Below are positions 16,202 to 25,822 of a DNA stretch of 64,000 nt, in pieces. The DNA comes from Mycobacterium sp. DL99 (GTDB lineage: Bacteria > Actinomycetota > Actinomycetes > Mycobacteriales > Mycobacteriaceae), in NCBI RefSeq assembly GCF_004762045.1, contig NZ_SJOM01000007.1, positions 2,185,534-2,249,533 on the forward strand, given 5' to 3'. The notes under the pieces were generated by a model, which saw nothing but the letters and a program-made list of their open reading frames with translations, did not search any database and was not told the origin of the DNA. The position numbers were made by a program, and so were the translations under genes. Each line of letters opens with the position of its first letter. Within the stretch, counting starts at the first letter, position 1.

Positions 16202-18441
16202 TGCTTCTGCACCTCCTTCTCGACCGAAGTGGCGATCAGACCTGATGGGGCGAAGATGCGCGAGGGCACCTCCTCATCCACGGCCAGCGGTCGCCCGGTT
16301 CCACGTAGCGCCTGCAGCGCCATCACGACGCCCGCGATGAACACGATCAGCACCAGCACCGCGAAGACCACCGACAAGGTGCCCTGGATGAAGGTGTTGC
16401 GGATGACCGCGTCGATCTGATCGGGGTTCTTCGCCGCACCGAATGTCGACTTGCCGGCCTCCTGGGCGGCGACGTACTGCGAATGCTGCTTCCAGTAACC
16501 GACTTTCGGGTCGGCGGAGAAGATCTTCTGCCACGATGCCGTCATCGTCACCGTCAGATCCCACAGCAGCGGAATACCCGGAATCCAGGCCCATTTCACC
16601 AGCCCGCGCTTGATCACCACCACCGTGACCACCGTCAATGCGATCGCGGCCAGCAGCTGATTGGCGATGCCGAACAGCGGGAACAAGGTGTTGATGCCGC
16701 CCAGCGGGTCGGTGACGCCCATCAGCAGGATCGAACCCCACGCGGCGACCACGATGACGCTGCAGGCCCAGGCGCCGGCCCGCCAGCTGGGATTGCGCAG
16801 CTTCTTCAGCGGCCCACCGAGATTGCCGAGGCCGTCCGACAACATGAATCGCGCGACCCGGGTGCCGGCGTCGACCGTGGTGAGGATGAACAACGCCTCG
16901 AACATGATCGCGAAGTGGTACCAGAACGCTTTGAGGCTCTCGCCGCCGAACACCTGGTGCAGCACCTCGGACATGCCGAAGGCCAGGGTGGGTGCACCGC
17001 CCGTCCGCGACACGATCGAGTGCTCGCCCACGCCCTCGGCGGCTGCGGTGATCTCCTGTGCAGTGATCGGCTGACCGGACAGGCCAAGGCCGTTGACGTA
17101 GTCGGCCGCGGTCTGTGCCGTCGTACCGGTAGCGGCTGTTGGTGCGTTGATCGCGAAGTAGAGGTGCTGGTTGAGGATCGCCGCGGTGATCAGCGCCATG
17201 ATCGCGACGAAGGACTCGGTGAGCATGCCGCCGTAGCCGATCAGCCGCATCTGGCTTTCCTTCTCCAGCAGCTTGGGCGTGGTGCCCGAGGAGATCAGCG
17301 CGTGAAAGCCCGATAGAGCACCGCAGGCGATGGTGATGAACAGGAACGGGAACAACGAGCCGGCGAACACCGGGCCGGTGCCGCTGGTGGCGAACTGCGA
17401 GATCGCGGGTGCCTGCATCACCGGCCGGGCGATCAGGATGCCGACGGCAAGCAGTGCGATGGTGCCGACTTTCATGAATGTCGACAGATAGTCACGCGGG
17501 GCAAGTAGGAACCACACCGGCAGCACCGAGGCGGCCAGGCCGTAGATGATGATGCACCACGACAGGGTGACCTTGGAGAGGGTGAACCAATCGGCGCCCC
17601 AGGATGTTTCGGCCACCCAACCGCCGGCGATCACCGCGAGCAGCAGCAGTACGACACCGATCAGGGAGACCTCCGACACTCGGCCGGGGCGGAAGAACCG
17701 CAGGTACAGGCCCATGAAGATGGCGATCGGGATCGTCATCGCGATCGAGAAGACACCCCAGGGGCTTTCGGCCAGCGCGTTGACCACCACCAGCGCCAGC
17801 ACCGCAAGCAGGATCACCATGATGACCAGCACGCCGACGATCGCCGCGACACCGCCGACCAGGCCGAGCTCGTCGCGCGCCATCTGGCCCAGCGACCGGC
17901 CGCGGCGGCGCACCGAGATGGACAGCACCAGGTAGTCCTGGACACAGCCGGCCACCACGGCGCCGATGATGATCCAGATCGTGCCGGGCAGATAGCCCAT
18001 CTGCATGGCCAGCACCGGGCCGACCAGCGGGCCGGCACCCGCGATCGCGGCGAAGTGATGACCGAACAGCACCCGCCGATCCGTCGGCATGTAGTCCGTG
18101 CCGTTGTCGAAAAGTTCGGCCGGAGTGGCATTGTCGTCGCGAGGCCGGACGATCTTCATCTCGATCAACCGGGCGTAGAACCGGAAGCCGATGACGTAGG
18201 TGCAGATCGCGGCGATCACGAACCAGACCGCATTGACGGTTTCACCGCGGAAGAAGGCGATGACCGCCCAGGCCACTGCGCCCAGCACCGCGACTGTCGC
18301 GAAGATCGCCTTGTGTTTGGCGGTGATCGGAGAGCGGTCGATGATCGCCACCGGCGGAAGATCTTTGTCGGTGCGGATATAGGTGACGTCGCCGTCGTGC
18401 TCCTCGATGCGGTCCGCCGGTGGGGCGTCCGGTGTTGCCAC
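16135..18441 (-). CDS. cstA: Carbon starvation protein A (peptide/pyruvate transporter)
   Basis: A polytopic membrane transporter of about 768 aa with well over ten hydrophobic segments and family signatures FGHHFAAIAGAGPLVGPVLA and CGALSGFHALISSGTTPKLL. CstA-family proteins take up peptides or pyruvate during carbon limitation. The GTG at 18441 is preferred because GAGCGAGGAGAG precedes it; ATG 18492 and 18468 in the same frame lack such a site. The hydrophilic N-terminus of about 65 residues fits mycobacterial CstA. It is followed by the overlapping YbdD-like gene. In M. tuberculosis, too, cstA neighbours ligB. Confidence 0.95.
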   Translation of the reverse strand: MATPDAPPADRIEEHDGDVTYIRTDKDLPPVAIIDRSPITAKHKAIFATVAVLGAVAWAVIAFFRGETVNAVWFVIAAICTYVIGFRFYARLIEMKIVRPRDDNATPAELFDNGTDYMPTDRRVLFGHHFAAIAGAGPLVGPVLAMQMGYLPGTIWIIIGAVVAGCVQDYLVLSISVRRRGRSLGQMARDELGLVGGVAAIVGVLVIMVILLAVLALVVVNALAESPWGVFSIAMTIPIAIFMGLYLRFFRPGRVSEVSLIGVVLLLLAVIAGGWVAETSWGADWFTLSKVTLSWCIIIYGLAASVLPVWFLLAPRDYLSTFMKVGTIALLAVGILIARPVMQAPAISQFATSGTGPVFAGSLFPFLFITIACGALSGFHALISSGTTPKLLEKESQMRLIGYGGMLTESFVAIMALITAAILNQHLYFAINAPTAATGTTAQTAADYVNGLGLSGQPITAQEITAAAEGVGEHSIVSRTGGAPTLAFGMSEVLHQVFGGESLKAFWYHFAIMFEALFILTTVDAGTRVARFMLSDGLGNLGGPLKKLRNPSWRAGAWACSVIVVAAWGSILLMGVTDPLGGINTLFPLFGIANQLLAAIALTVVTVVVIKRGLVKWAWIPGIPLLWDLTVTMTASWQKIFSADPKVGYWKQHSQYVAAQEAGKSTFGAAKNPDQIDAVIRNTFIQGTLSVVFAVLVLIVFIAGVVMALQALRGTGRPLAVDEEVPSRIFAPSGLIATSVEKEVQKQWDALPGAHARPHATSGGTGQH

Positions 18442-18632
18442 GGTCTCTCCTCGCTCACCCAGTGTCATACGCGTCGTCTGTGATCTTTTCATCGCGCCAA
18501 ACCGCGCGGCATCGAATCCCGGTTTCCGAACCGTAACCGGGAAATCGTCGGCAGGTCAGGTGAGGAATGCGCGCACGGTGTCGATCGTGCTCGGTCTGCC
18601 GCGTCAGCATCACGCGGTCAAGCCCCGCGAAG

Positions 18633-19040
18633 TCAGTTGGCTGCGATGTCAGCCGCAAACTCGCCCGCGACGTTGATCGGCCGGCGATGCCACCACCAGC
18701 CGTCCTTGTTCTCGATGCGGTAGAACCTGCCAATTGCGAGGCCTCCGTCGTCCACCGTTGCGGCGCGGAAGCGGGCGTCGAGCGCCTCCAGCTCCCCAAC
18801 GCGTGCGCCGCGGACGCGGTCGGTCAGCATCGGCCACACGAGGGCAAGCCAGTCCCGGCAAGCCATGTCGTTGGTGTACTCATACGCCATCTGGTCGTAG
18901 CCCCGCTCGACTTCTGCGACGAGTGAAGCCCATGCAGCGAACATCTCATTCACCGTGAATGCCTTGCGCCATCCGCGAGCGTGGAGTTCGCGGGATGCCC
19001 GATCGATGGACTCGTAGTCCTCGGCGGTGAATTCGCCCAT
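18633..19040 (-). CDS. Hypothetical protein
   Basis: A 135-aa soluble protein, not recognised. It begins EFTAEDYESIDRASRELHARGW, is rich in Trp and acidic residues, and has codon use typical of the genome. It lies 5 bp before the end of the next upstream gene (19045-19347) on the same strand, so the two are probably co-transcribed with ligB. No signal peptide or membrane segment is visible. Confidence 0.72.
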   Translation of the reverse strand: MGEFTAEDYESIDRASRELHARGWRKAFTVNEMFAAWASLVAEVERGYDQMAYEYTNDMACRDWLALVWPMLTDRVRGARVGELEALDARFRAATVDDGGLAIGRFYRIENKDGWWWHRRPINVAGEFAADIAAN

Positions 19041-19044
19041 CGGA

Positions 19045-19347
19045 CTACTCGCCGTCGCGCCAGGAAACGAGCGCCTCTGCCAGTTTGCGATCTGCGCCGA
19101 AATCAGGGTTCAGGCCGAAGTGGTCGACCCGTTCGCGTGCGATCCAGCCGTGCAGGAACACGGCGTCGGCTCCGCTCCGAATGTGGCCGAGAAGCGGACC
19201 GATCATGCAGTCGTACTCGTCTTGGCATTCGACGGCGTCCGCAACGCCGATGGCGTCCCACTCCATGAGCAGAGCACGTACTCCTGCCATCTGCTTCTCG
19301 GGCTCCCGATTGTCCACGTCGCCATTCTCGGCGACGCTGCCTCGCAT
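19045..19347 (-). CDS. Hypothetical protein
   Basis: A protein of up to 100 aa, not recognised. The conserved-looking part starts at AGVRALLMEWDAIGVADAVE, followed by DEYDCMIGPLLGHIRSGADA, a pattern seen in small cytosolic proteins that sit beside immunity or toxin-like genes, but no family can be named. The start is uncertain: ATG 19347 has no ribosome site, while ATG 19290 follows a purine-rich stretch and would give 81 aa. It lies just downstream of ligB on the same strand. Confidence 0.6.
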   Translation of the reverse strand: MRGSVAENGDVDNREPEKQMAGVRALLMEWDAIGVADAVECQDEYDCMIGPLLGHIRSGADAVFLHGWIARERVDHFGLNPDFGADRKLAEALVSWRDGE

Positions 19348-19363
19348 GGGAGACCGATTGTGG

Positions 19364-20893
19364 TCACGGGCTGGCGAGATACGACCGCACCGTGTCGATC
19401 GTGTCGATCTGATCCGGGGTTTTGTCGTCCCGGTAACGCAGCACCCTGGCGAAGCGCAGCGCGACGCCACCGGGGTAGCGGCTCGACCGCTGGACCCCGT
19501 CGAAGGCGATCTCGACGACCTGCTCCGGCCGGACGGTGACCACCCAGCCGTCGTCATCGACCTGCAGTTCCCGGAAGCGCTCGGTCTGCCAGGCCAGCAT
19601 CGCGTCGGTCATGCCTTTGAAGGTCTTGCCCAGCATCAAGAATCCGCCGGTGTCGGGATCGCGCGCGCCGAGGTGGATGTTGGACAGCTTGCCGGTGCGC
19701 CGCCCCGACCCCTGCTCGACGGCCAGCACCACCAGATCCAGGGTGTGCACGGGTTTGACCTTGAGCCAGCCGGCGCCGCGGCGGCCGGCCTCATACGGTG
19801 CCGTCGGTGACGTCGCCATGACGCCCTCATGGCCGGCGGCCAGGGTGCGGTGCAGGAACTCCTGCGCGACCGCGGTGTCCGACGTAGCCACGCGATCGAC
19901 GCGGCGGTCCTGCGGAACCAGCGCGTCGAGGGAGGCCAGTCGCTGGTCGGTGGGCAGATCGAGCAGATCCCGGCCGTCGACGTGCAGCAGGTCGAAGAAG
20001 AACACCGACAGCGGTTCGAGGTCGTTCGGGGTCTTGCGGCCGAACCTGGCTGCGGTGACCTGAAAGGGGTGCGGGCGATTGTCTGGCCGCAGTGCGATGG
20101 CCTCGGCATCGGCGATCAGATCGGTGGCCGGCAATGCCAGCGTCGCCTCGACCACCTCGGGCAGCCGGTGGGTGACGTCGTCGAGGCTGCGCGTGAACAC
20201 CGACACCTGTGATCCCCTGCGGTGGATCTGTACCCGGGCGCCGTCGAGCTTGGCCTCCAGAATCGCTGTGCCGCCGAGGCGTTCGAGCGCATCGGTGACA
20301 CCGGTCGCGGTCTGCGCGAGCATCGGCCCCACCGGGCGCCCGACCTGTAACTGAAACCCGGCCAGCGCGTCGCGGCCACCGGTCAGCGCTGCGGCGGCCA
20401 CGGCGGGCAGATCGCCGGCGAGCATCGACGCGCGCCGGACCTCGGCTGCCGGTATGCCGGAGGCCCGGGCCACGGCGTCGGCCATCACCCCGGCCAGGGC
20501 GCCCTGACGCAGCTCGCCACCGAGGAGGCGGCGCAGGAAGGTCTGCTCGGTGTCCGTGGCTGTGGCGAAAAGGTCCCGCACCAATTCGGCGCGCAGGGCC
20601 TGCGAGCCCTTCCCGGAGACCGCGCCGATCCGGGTGAACCGCTCGTCGACCCCGTCCACTGTCAGCTCCGGGTCCTCTGCCGGTGCCGGCAGTGAACGCA
20701 ACGCCGCCCACCCGACGCCGATCTGGCGTTGGGGGAGCTCTCCGGACAGCCAGGACACTGTGACCGCCACCGTGCGGGCGTCGCCCTCGGCGGCGACCAC
20801 CGACAGCAGGGCGGCGATGCGGTCGATCTTGGCCACCCGCGCCGACGTCCCCGCGATGTCGGCGGATGCGGCGGTGACGTCGGCGAGCAACAC
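19364..20893 (-). CDS. ligB: ATP-dependent DNA ligase LigB
   Basis: An ATP-dependent DNA ligase of 509 aa, close to the 507 aa of M. tuberculosis LigB (Rv3062). The adenylated Lys is K215 in [13 protein letters not shown] (KxDGxR). Later motifs follow in order ([36 protein letters not shown]). An N-terminal DNA-binding domain precedes the nucleotidyltransferase and OB domains. It seals nicks but is not essential in mycobacteria, where NAD-dependent LigA does replication. The start is GTG 20893. The neighbourhood with cstA supports orthology. Confidence 0.95.
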   Translation of the reverse strand: MLLADVTAASADIAGTSARVAKIDRIAALLSVVAAEGDARTVAVTVSWLSGELPQRQIGVGWAALRSLPAPAEDPELTVDGVDERFTRIGAVSGKGSQALRAELVRDLFATATDTEQTFLRRLLGGELRQGALAGVMADAVARASGIPAAEVRRASMLAGDLPAVAAAALTGGRDALAGFQLQVGRPVGPMLAQTATGVTDALERLGGTAILEAKLDGARVQIHRRGSQVSVFTRSLDDVTHRLPEVVEATLALPATDLIADAEAIALRPDNRPHPFQVTAARFGRKTPNDLEPLSVFFFDLLHVDGRDLLDLPTDQRLASLDALVPQDRRVDRVATSDTAVAQEFLHRTLAAGHEGVMATSPTAPYEAGRRGAGWLKVKPVHTLDLVVLAVEQGSGRRTGKLSNIHLGARDPDTGGFLMLGKTFKGMTDAMLAWQTERFRELQVDDDGWVVTVRPEQVVEIAFDGVQRSSRYPGGVALRFARVLRYRDDKTPDQIDTIDTVRSYLASP

Positions 20894-20914
20894 GCACTCA
20901 GCGTGCCACGGGGC

Positions 20915-21295
20915 TCAGACAACCTCCGGGGTTTGGCTGAGCATCTGCGCCAGAACAGTGGCCTCCGATTGCAGATCCGCCGCCCGCTCGTGATGCCCGT
21001 TCGCGATGTATTGGTCTGCCGCCGTGAGTCGTTCATCGACCTCTGTCTGAATGAGGCCGCGAATCTCGGCGTCACTGAGCGCCCGGCGGGCGACCTCGGT
21101 CGAGCCCACCCCGGACACCGCACCCGCGATCGGTCCGCCGATGCGGGTATCGGTCTGGTCGGCGTGCGGCGTCTCCGCGTTGTCGATGGCGCTCAACGCC
21201 GATCGGATCGCGGTGACGCTGGTGGCGTCGCGGGACTTGCGCGCCGACAGCAGGGATTCGCGGAGTCGGTCGCGCCAGTGCTGGGCAGGTGTCAT
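20915..21295 (-). CDS. GatB/YqeY domain-containing protein
   Basis: A 126-aa YqeY-type protein: WRDRLRESLLSARKSRDATS, then AIRSALSAIDNAE, and a helical C-terminus with EIRGLIQTEVDERL. YqeY proteins resemble the tRNA-binding tail of GatB; their role is unclear, possibly tRNA-related. A longer frame reaching 21514 exists, but ATG 21295 matches the family start. It lies 21 bp upstream of ligB on the same strand. Confidence 0.85.
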   Translation of the reverse strand: MTPAQHWRDRLRESLLSARKSRDATSVTAIRSALSAIDNAETPHADQTDTRIGGPIAGAVSGVGSTEVARRALSDAEIRGLIQTEVDERLTAADQYIANGHHERAADLQSEATVLAQMLSQTPEVV

Positions 21296-21532
21296 GGCAG
21301 GCGAACTTAACGGGGTCGTGGGGCGGCGTCGAGGGTTTTTCGCACGCTCGTCGACGGTGAGGGAGCGCGGAATGCCGGCGACATGCGGCGTGTCAGGGAA
21401 CAGGCATGGACGGTCGCGGTGCAGGGGAACCGGAAGAGGAAGAACAAAAAAGGGGGAACCCGAAAGGCTTACCGGAAGGGTTGATGGGATAGGTTGCTTT
21501 ACGATTTCGGTCATTTTTGGAAAGGAAGCTAG

Positions 21533-22300
21533 ATGGAGATCGAAGGCAAGAAGGCGATCGTCGTCGGCGGCGCGTCGGGCTTCGGCCGGGCCACCGCTGA
21601 GGCATTGGCCAAGCGTGGCGCCAGCGTGGCTGTGCTGGACCGGCCCCAGTCCAAGGGACAGGAAGTGGCCGACGCGATCGGCGGCTCGTTCTTCCCCGTC
21701 GACGTCACCGACTTCGACGGCACCGAAAAGGTGCTGGAAGAAGCCGTCGCGGCGCTAGGTGGCCTGCACATCATCGTGACCACCGCAGGTGGCGGCATCG
21801 GTGAGCGCACCATCAAGAAGGACGGTCCACACAGCCTGGACTCGTTCCGCTCCACCATCGACCTCAACCTGATCGGCACGTTCAACATCAGCCGGCTGGC
21901 GGCCTGGCACATGAGCAAGAACGAGCCGGTCGATGCCGAGGCCGAGGAGCGCGGCGTCATCATCAACACCGCCTCGATCGCGGCGTTCGAGGGTCAGATC
22001 GGTCAGGTTGCCTACACCGCGTCCAAGGCGGCCATCGCCGGGATGTGCCTGACCATGGCGCGCGACCTGGGCAGCCTGGGGATCCGGGTGCTGGCCATCG
22101 CGCCGAGCCTGTTCGCCACCGGACTGACCGAAGGCATCCCCGACGAGTTCGCCGCGGTGCTGACCAAGGACGCCGCGTTCCCCAAGCGGTTGGGCAAGCC
22201 CGAGGAGTACGCCAAGCTCGCGGTCGCGATCGCCGAGAACCCGATGCTCAACGGCCAGTGCCTGCGTCTGGACGCCGGCCAGCGCTTCGCCCCCAAGTAG
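21533..22300 (+). CDS. Short-chain dehydrogenase, 3-hydroxyacyl-CoA dehydrogenase type
   Basis: A classical SDR of 255 aa. The cofactor motif is GGASGFG, the Asp of VLDRPQ indicates NAD(H), Ser is in NTASIAAFEGQIG and the catalytic pair in YTASK. The overall pattern resembles the HSD10/3-hydroxyacyl-CoA dehydrogenase type 2 group, which oxidises 3-hydroxyacyl-CoA or hydroxysteroids. The ATG follows GGAAAGGAAGC. A 238-bp upstream gap with no gene separates it from the divergent YqeY-like gene. A hairpin at 22307 ends the unit. Confidence 0.9.
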   Translation: MEIEGKKAIVVGGASGFGRATAEALAKRGASVAVLDRPQSKGQEVADAIGGSFFPVDVTDFDGTEKVLEEAVAALGGLHIIVTTAGGGIGERTIKKDGPHSLDSFRSTIDLNLIGTFNISRLAAWHMSKNEPVDAEAEERGVIINTASIAAFEGQIGQVAYTASKAAIAGMCLTMARDLGSLGIRVLAIAPSLFATGLTEGIPDEFAAVLTKDAAFPKRLGKPEEYAKLAVAIAENPMLNGQCLRLDAGQRFAPK

Positions 22301-22306
22301 AGTGAA

Positions 22307-22349
22307 TCCGGCGTGATCGAGGGCGCCCAGCGTCACCGATCACGCCGGA
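22307..22349. terminator. Hairpin terminator after the SDR gene
   Basis: Two perfect 13-bp arms, TCCGGCGTGATCG (22307-22319) and its complement (22337-22349), enclose a 17-nt loop. It starts 7 bp after the SDR stop and lies before the ThDP enzyme gene. Confidence 0.75.
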
Positions 22350-22370
22350 ATCGCATACCGGGGAGGCGTC

Positions 22371-24107
22371 ATGGCGACGATTGCAGACCAGGTCATCTCC
22401 ACCCTGACGTTGAGCGGGGTACGACGGGTCTACGGTCTTCCCGGCGACAGCCTCAACGGCTTCACCGACGCCATCCGGCGCAGCGGCGAGATCACCTGGG
22501 AGCACGTCCGGCACGAGGAGACCGCCGCGTTCGCCGCGGCCGCTGACGCCGCACTGACCGGGCAACTGGCCGTGTGTGCGGGTAGTTGCGGGCCGGGCAA
22601 CCTGCACTTGATCAACGGACTGTTCGACGCGCAGCGCAGCCGCGTCCCGGTGCTGGCGATCGCCGCCCACATTCCGCGCACCGAGATCGGGTCGGAGTAC
22701 TTCCAGGAAACCCATCCCCAGGACCTGTTTCGCGAATGCAGCGTCTACTGCGAACTCGTCAGCACTCCCGAGATGGCGCCGCGCATCCTGGAGATGGCGA
22801 TGCGAGCGGCCGTCGAGGAGAACGGCGTCGCCGTCGTCGTCATCCCCGGTGAGATCTTCCTGCAGCGTGCGGGGGAGACCGGTTGGACGGCACGCTCGGT
22901 GCGGCCCACCCGATCGATCGTGCGCCCGGACGACGAGTCGGTGCGCCGGGCCGCCGACATCCTCAACAGCGCCGAGCGCGTCACGATCCTGGGCGGCGCG
23001 GGCGTGGCCGGTGCGCACGACGCCCTGATCGAACTGGCGTCAGCCCTGCAGGCCCCGATCGTTCATGCGTTGCGCGGCAAGGAATTCATCGAGTACGACA
23101 ACCCTTTCGACGTCGGCATGACCGGACTGCTCGGGTTCGCCTCGGGCTACAAGGCCATCAAGGAGGCCGACACCCTGCTGATGCTGGGCACTGACTTCCC
23201 GTATCAGCAGTTCTATCCCGAGGGCGCCACCGTCATCCAGGTCGACATCCGCGGCCGCAATCTGGGCCGCCGCACCCCGATCGACCTCGGCCTGCGCGGC
23301 AGCGTCGCCGACACCCTGGCCGCACTCCAGCCGCTGCTGCGGCCCAAGACCAACCGGGAGCACCTCGACCAGTCGTTACGCCACTACCGCAAGACGCGCT
23401 CCACCCTCGATTCGCTCGCCGTCAACGATCGCGACAAGACCCCGATCCGGCCGGAATATGTTGCTGCGCTTGCCAACCGGCTCGCTTCCGACGATGCGGT
23501 GTTCACCTGCGACGTGGGGTCCCCGGTGGTGTGGGCGGCCCGCTACCTGACCATGAACGGTCGGCGCAGGCTGGTCGGGTCGTTCAACCACGGCAGCATG
23601 GCCAACGCGCTGCCGCACGCGATCGGAGCGCAGACGGCGTTCCCGGGCCGGCAGGTGGTCGCACTGGCCGGTGACGGCGGTCTGACGATGCTCTTCGGTG
23701 AGTTGGTGACGCTGATCCAGAACCGGTTGCCGGTCAAGCTGATCGTCTTCAACAACTCGTCGTTGAATTTCGTCGAGCTCGAGATGAAGGCCGCGGGCAT
23801 CGTCACGTTCGGCACCGACCTGGTCAATCCTGACTTCGCCGCAGTCGCTCAGTCCATGGGTGTGTTCGGCCGGCGGGTCACCGAACCGGCAGACCTCGAG
23901 CGCGCCATTGCCGATGCCTTCGCGCACGACGGCCCCGCCGTCATCGACGTGCTCACCGCCCGCCAGGAACTGTCGATACCGCCGGCGATCACGGTCGAGC
24001 AGGCCAAGGGGTTCTCGCTCTACGCGATCCGCACGATCCTCGCGGGGCGTGCCGACGAACTCCTGGACCTTGTCACCACCAACGTCGCCCGCCGGATCCT
24101 GGACTGA
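22371..24107 (+). CDS. Thiamine-diphosphate enzyme, pyruvate oxidase/dehydrogenase (quinone)-like
   Basis: A ThDP-dependent decarboxylase-fold enzyme of 578 aa. The Pyr domain begins VISTLTLSGVRRVYGLPGDS, with the catalytic Glu in WEHVRHEETAAFAAAADA; the central FAD-type domain follows; the ThDP-binding motif runs from GDGGLTMLFGEL to IVFNN. It most resembles PoxB-type enzymes, which decarboxylate pyruvate to acetate and pass electrons to quinone, but acetolactate synthase-like or other 2-oxoacid specificity is possible. The ATG follows GGGGAGG. Convergent with the HxlR regulator 4 bp away. Confidence 0.87.
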   Translation: MATIADQVISTLTLSGVRRVYGLPGDSLNGFTDAIRRSGEITWEHVRHEETAAFAAAADAALTGQLAVCAGSCGPGNLHLINGLFDAQRSRVPVLAIAAHIPRTEIGSEYFQETHPQDLFRECSVYCELVSTPEMAPRILEMAMRAAVEENGVAVVVIPGEIFLQRAGETGWTARSVRPTRSIVRPDDESVRRAADILNSAERVTILGGAGVAGAHDALIELASALQAPIVHALRGKEFIEYDNPFDVGMTGLLGFASGYKAIKEADTLLMLGTDFPYQQFYPEGATVIQVDIRGRNLGRRTPIDLGLRGSVADTLAALQPLLRPKTNREHLDQSLRHYRKTRSTLDSLAVNDRDKTPIRPEYVAALANRLASDDAVFTCDVGSPVVWAARYLTMNGRRRLVGSFNHGSMANALPHAIGAQTAFPGRQVVALAGDGGLTMLFGELVTLIQNRLPVKLIVFNNSSLNFVELEMKAAGIVTFGTDLVNPDFAAVAQSMGVFGRRVTEPADLERAIADAFAHDGPAVIDVLTARQELSIPPAITVEQAKGFSLYAIRTILAGRADELLDLVTTNVARRILD

Positions 24108-24111
24108 CCGC

Positions 24112-24786
24112 TCAGGCCGGCCGCGGAATCGCAGCCGCAGTGCTCTGGCCCAGCCATTTCGGGATAGCCCGGCGGACGTCAGCGGAACCTGACAAGGCGA
24201 CACTGCCATCGAGCACGGCACGCGCCCACCCGGCGTCACCGCGCCAGATCTCGATCAGCGTGCGCAGGTGGGTCTGTACGGTGCCGGCCACCTCGTAGCC
24301 GGGATCGAAATCGCAGACGTCGGCCTGCCCGTCGCTGACCGTCAGCCACCACCTCGACGACTTGGGCGCGACACCGTCGAGGACGAACGCGATCGTGGTG
24401 CGCGAGCGCGGCCAGTCCCCGATGGGGATGGTGCGGCGCATGTCCCACATCAGCAGGTGCGGATCGAGATCCTGCTCGCCGAGCTCACCGATCCACCGCA
24501 CGCCCCACGACCCGAGTGCATCGACCACGCCGGCGAGTTCCTGGCCACATGGAGTGAGGGAATAGTTTGTGCGCCCGTCTATTTCGGAGCGTTCGATCAC
24601 CCCGGCGCGGGTCAGCGATTTCAGCCGCTTGGACAACAGTGCCGGGGACATCTTCGGCACACCGCGGCGCAGATCGTTGAAGTGGGCGCTGCCCCGCAGT
24701 AGTTCCCGGACCACCAACAAGGTCCAGCGTTCGTCGAGCAACTCCATGGCCTTGGCCACGGGACAGAACTGGCCATATGTCGACAT
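24112..24786 (-). CDS. HxlR-type winged-helix regulator
   Basis: A 224-aa regulator. The N-terminal HxlR/MarR-like winged helix is clear: CPVAKAMELLDERWTLLVVR, then FNDLRRGVPKMSPALLSKRL. The C-terminal half (WWLTVSDGQADVCDFDPGYE) resembles the SCP2-like ligand-binding extension of actinobacterial HxlR proteins. The ATG at 24786 has GAGGAAG upstream, favouring it over a start at 24831. It diverges from a methyltransferase gene (173 bp between starts), its most likely target. Confidence 0.87.
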   Translation of the reverse strand: MSTYGQFCPVAKAMELLDERWTLLVVRELLRGSAHFNDLRRGVPKMSPALLSKRLKSLTRAGVIERSEIDGRTNYSLTPCGQELAGVVDALGSWGVRWIGELGEQDLDPHLLMWDMRRTIPIGDWPRSRTTIAFVLDGVAPKSSRWWLTVSDGQADVCDFDPGYEVAGTVQTHLRTLIEIWRGDAGWARAVLDGSVALSGSADVRRAIPKWLGQSTAAAIPRPA

Positions 24787-24958
24787 CGGCGGTCTTCCTC
24801 CCCGGGAGAGTGCGCAGTGCCTTAAGTACACCGCTGTCGTGGCCCGGAAGCCAGTACAGATCCAGAACCTGGCCCACTACAGATCTGGTACTGGAATGGC
24901 CGCACCTCGCGGGATGACGATGGAACCGACCGGAGAAATGGACGATGGGAGCCCGGCC

Positions 24959-25774
24959 ATGAACGTCACGACCGCCGACAGTGAGCTTGAGGCCAAACAC
25001 CGGGCGCTGTGGGCGCTCGGAGACTACGCGGCGATCGCCGCGAACATCGTGCGCCCGCTGGGCCCCGTGCTGGTCGCAGCCAGCGGCGTCGGGCCCGGTG
25101 ACCACGTGTTGGACGTGGCTGCCGGCACCGGCAACGCCGCCATCCCCGCTGCCGCGACCGGTGCGCGGGTGACCGCCAGCGACCTGTGCCCGGAACTGGT
25201 CGAACAGGGACGTCAACTCGGAGCGGAAGCCGGAGTGGCGATCGACTGGGGAGAGGCCAACGCCGAGGCATTGCCCTACGGCGACCACTCCTTCGACATT
25301 GTGTTGTCCTGCATCGGGGTGATGTTCGCCCCGCACCACCAGCGGGCCGCTGACGAACTCCTGCGCGTGACCCGTCCGGGTGGGCGGATCGGTCTCATCG
25401 CCTGGACGCCTGAAGGTTTCATCGGGCAGCTGTTCGCCACCATGAAGCCGTACGTGCCGGCGCCGCCACCGGGGGTGTCCCCGCCGCCGCGGTGGGGAGA
25501 CGAGGACTATGTGCGCACCCTGTTGGGGGACCGGGTCGGCGAGTTGACCTGTGAGCGGCGGCAACTGGAGGTCACCGCGTTCACCGACGGCACCGCGTTC
25601 CGCGACCACTTCAAGGCCAACTACGGCCCGACCATCTCGGCCTACCGGGCCATCGCCGCAGACACCGATCGGGTCGCGGCACTGGACGCCGAGATCGCCG
25701 CGCTCGGCGACCGGTTCCTCACCGATTCCACGATGCCGTGGGAATACCTGCTGACAGTGGCAGACGTACGCTGA
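24959..25774 (+). CDS. Class I SAM-dependent methyltransferase
   Basis: A Rossmann-fold methyltransferase of 271 aa. Motif I is DVAAGTGNAAIPAAA, a post-I acidic residue lies in TASDLCPEL, motif II is SFDIVLSCIGVMFAP, and motif III is LLRVTRPGGRIGLIAW, as in the UbiE-like Methyltransf_11 group. The ATG at 24959 follows GGGAG; the frame is open much further upstream but without a convincing start. Substrate unknown. The divergent HxlR regulator probably controls it. Confidence 0.87.
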   Translation: MNVTTADSELEAKHRALWALGDYAAIAANIVRPLGPVLVAASGVGPGDHVLDVAAGTGNAAIPAAATGARVTASDLCPELVEQGRQLGAEAGVAIDWGEANAEALPYGDHSFDIVLSCIGVMFAPHHQRAADELLRVTRPGGRIGLIAWTPEGFIGQLFATMKPYVPAPPPGVSPPPRWGDEDYVRTLLGDRVGELTCERRQLEVTAFTDGTAFRDHFKANYGPTISAYRAIAADTDRVAALDAEIAALGDRFLTDSTMPWEYLLTVADVR

Positions 25775-25822
25775 TCGGCCGAACCACCCTGGGCGACCGG
25801 GGGCAGCTGGCACCATGACTGC

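Noticed and set aside
16483..17316. Long plus-strand frame opposite cstA
   Set aside because: Low-complexity His/Arg/Gln/Gly composition, typical of an antisense shadow; cstA is certain on the minus strand.
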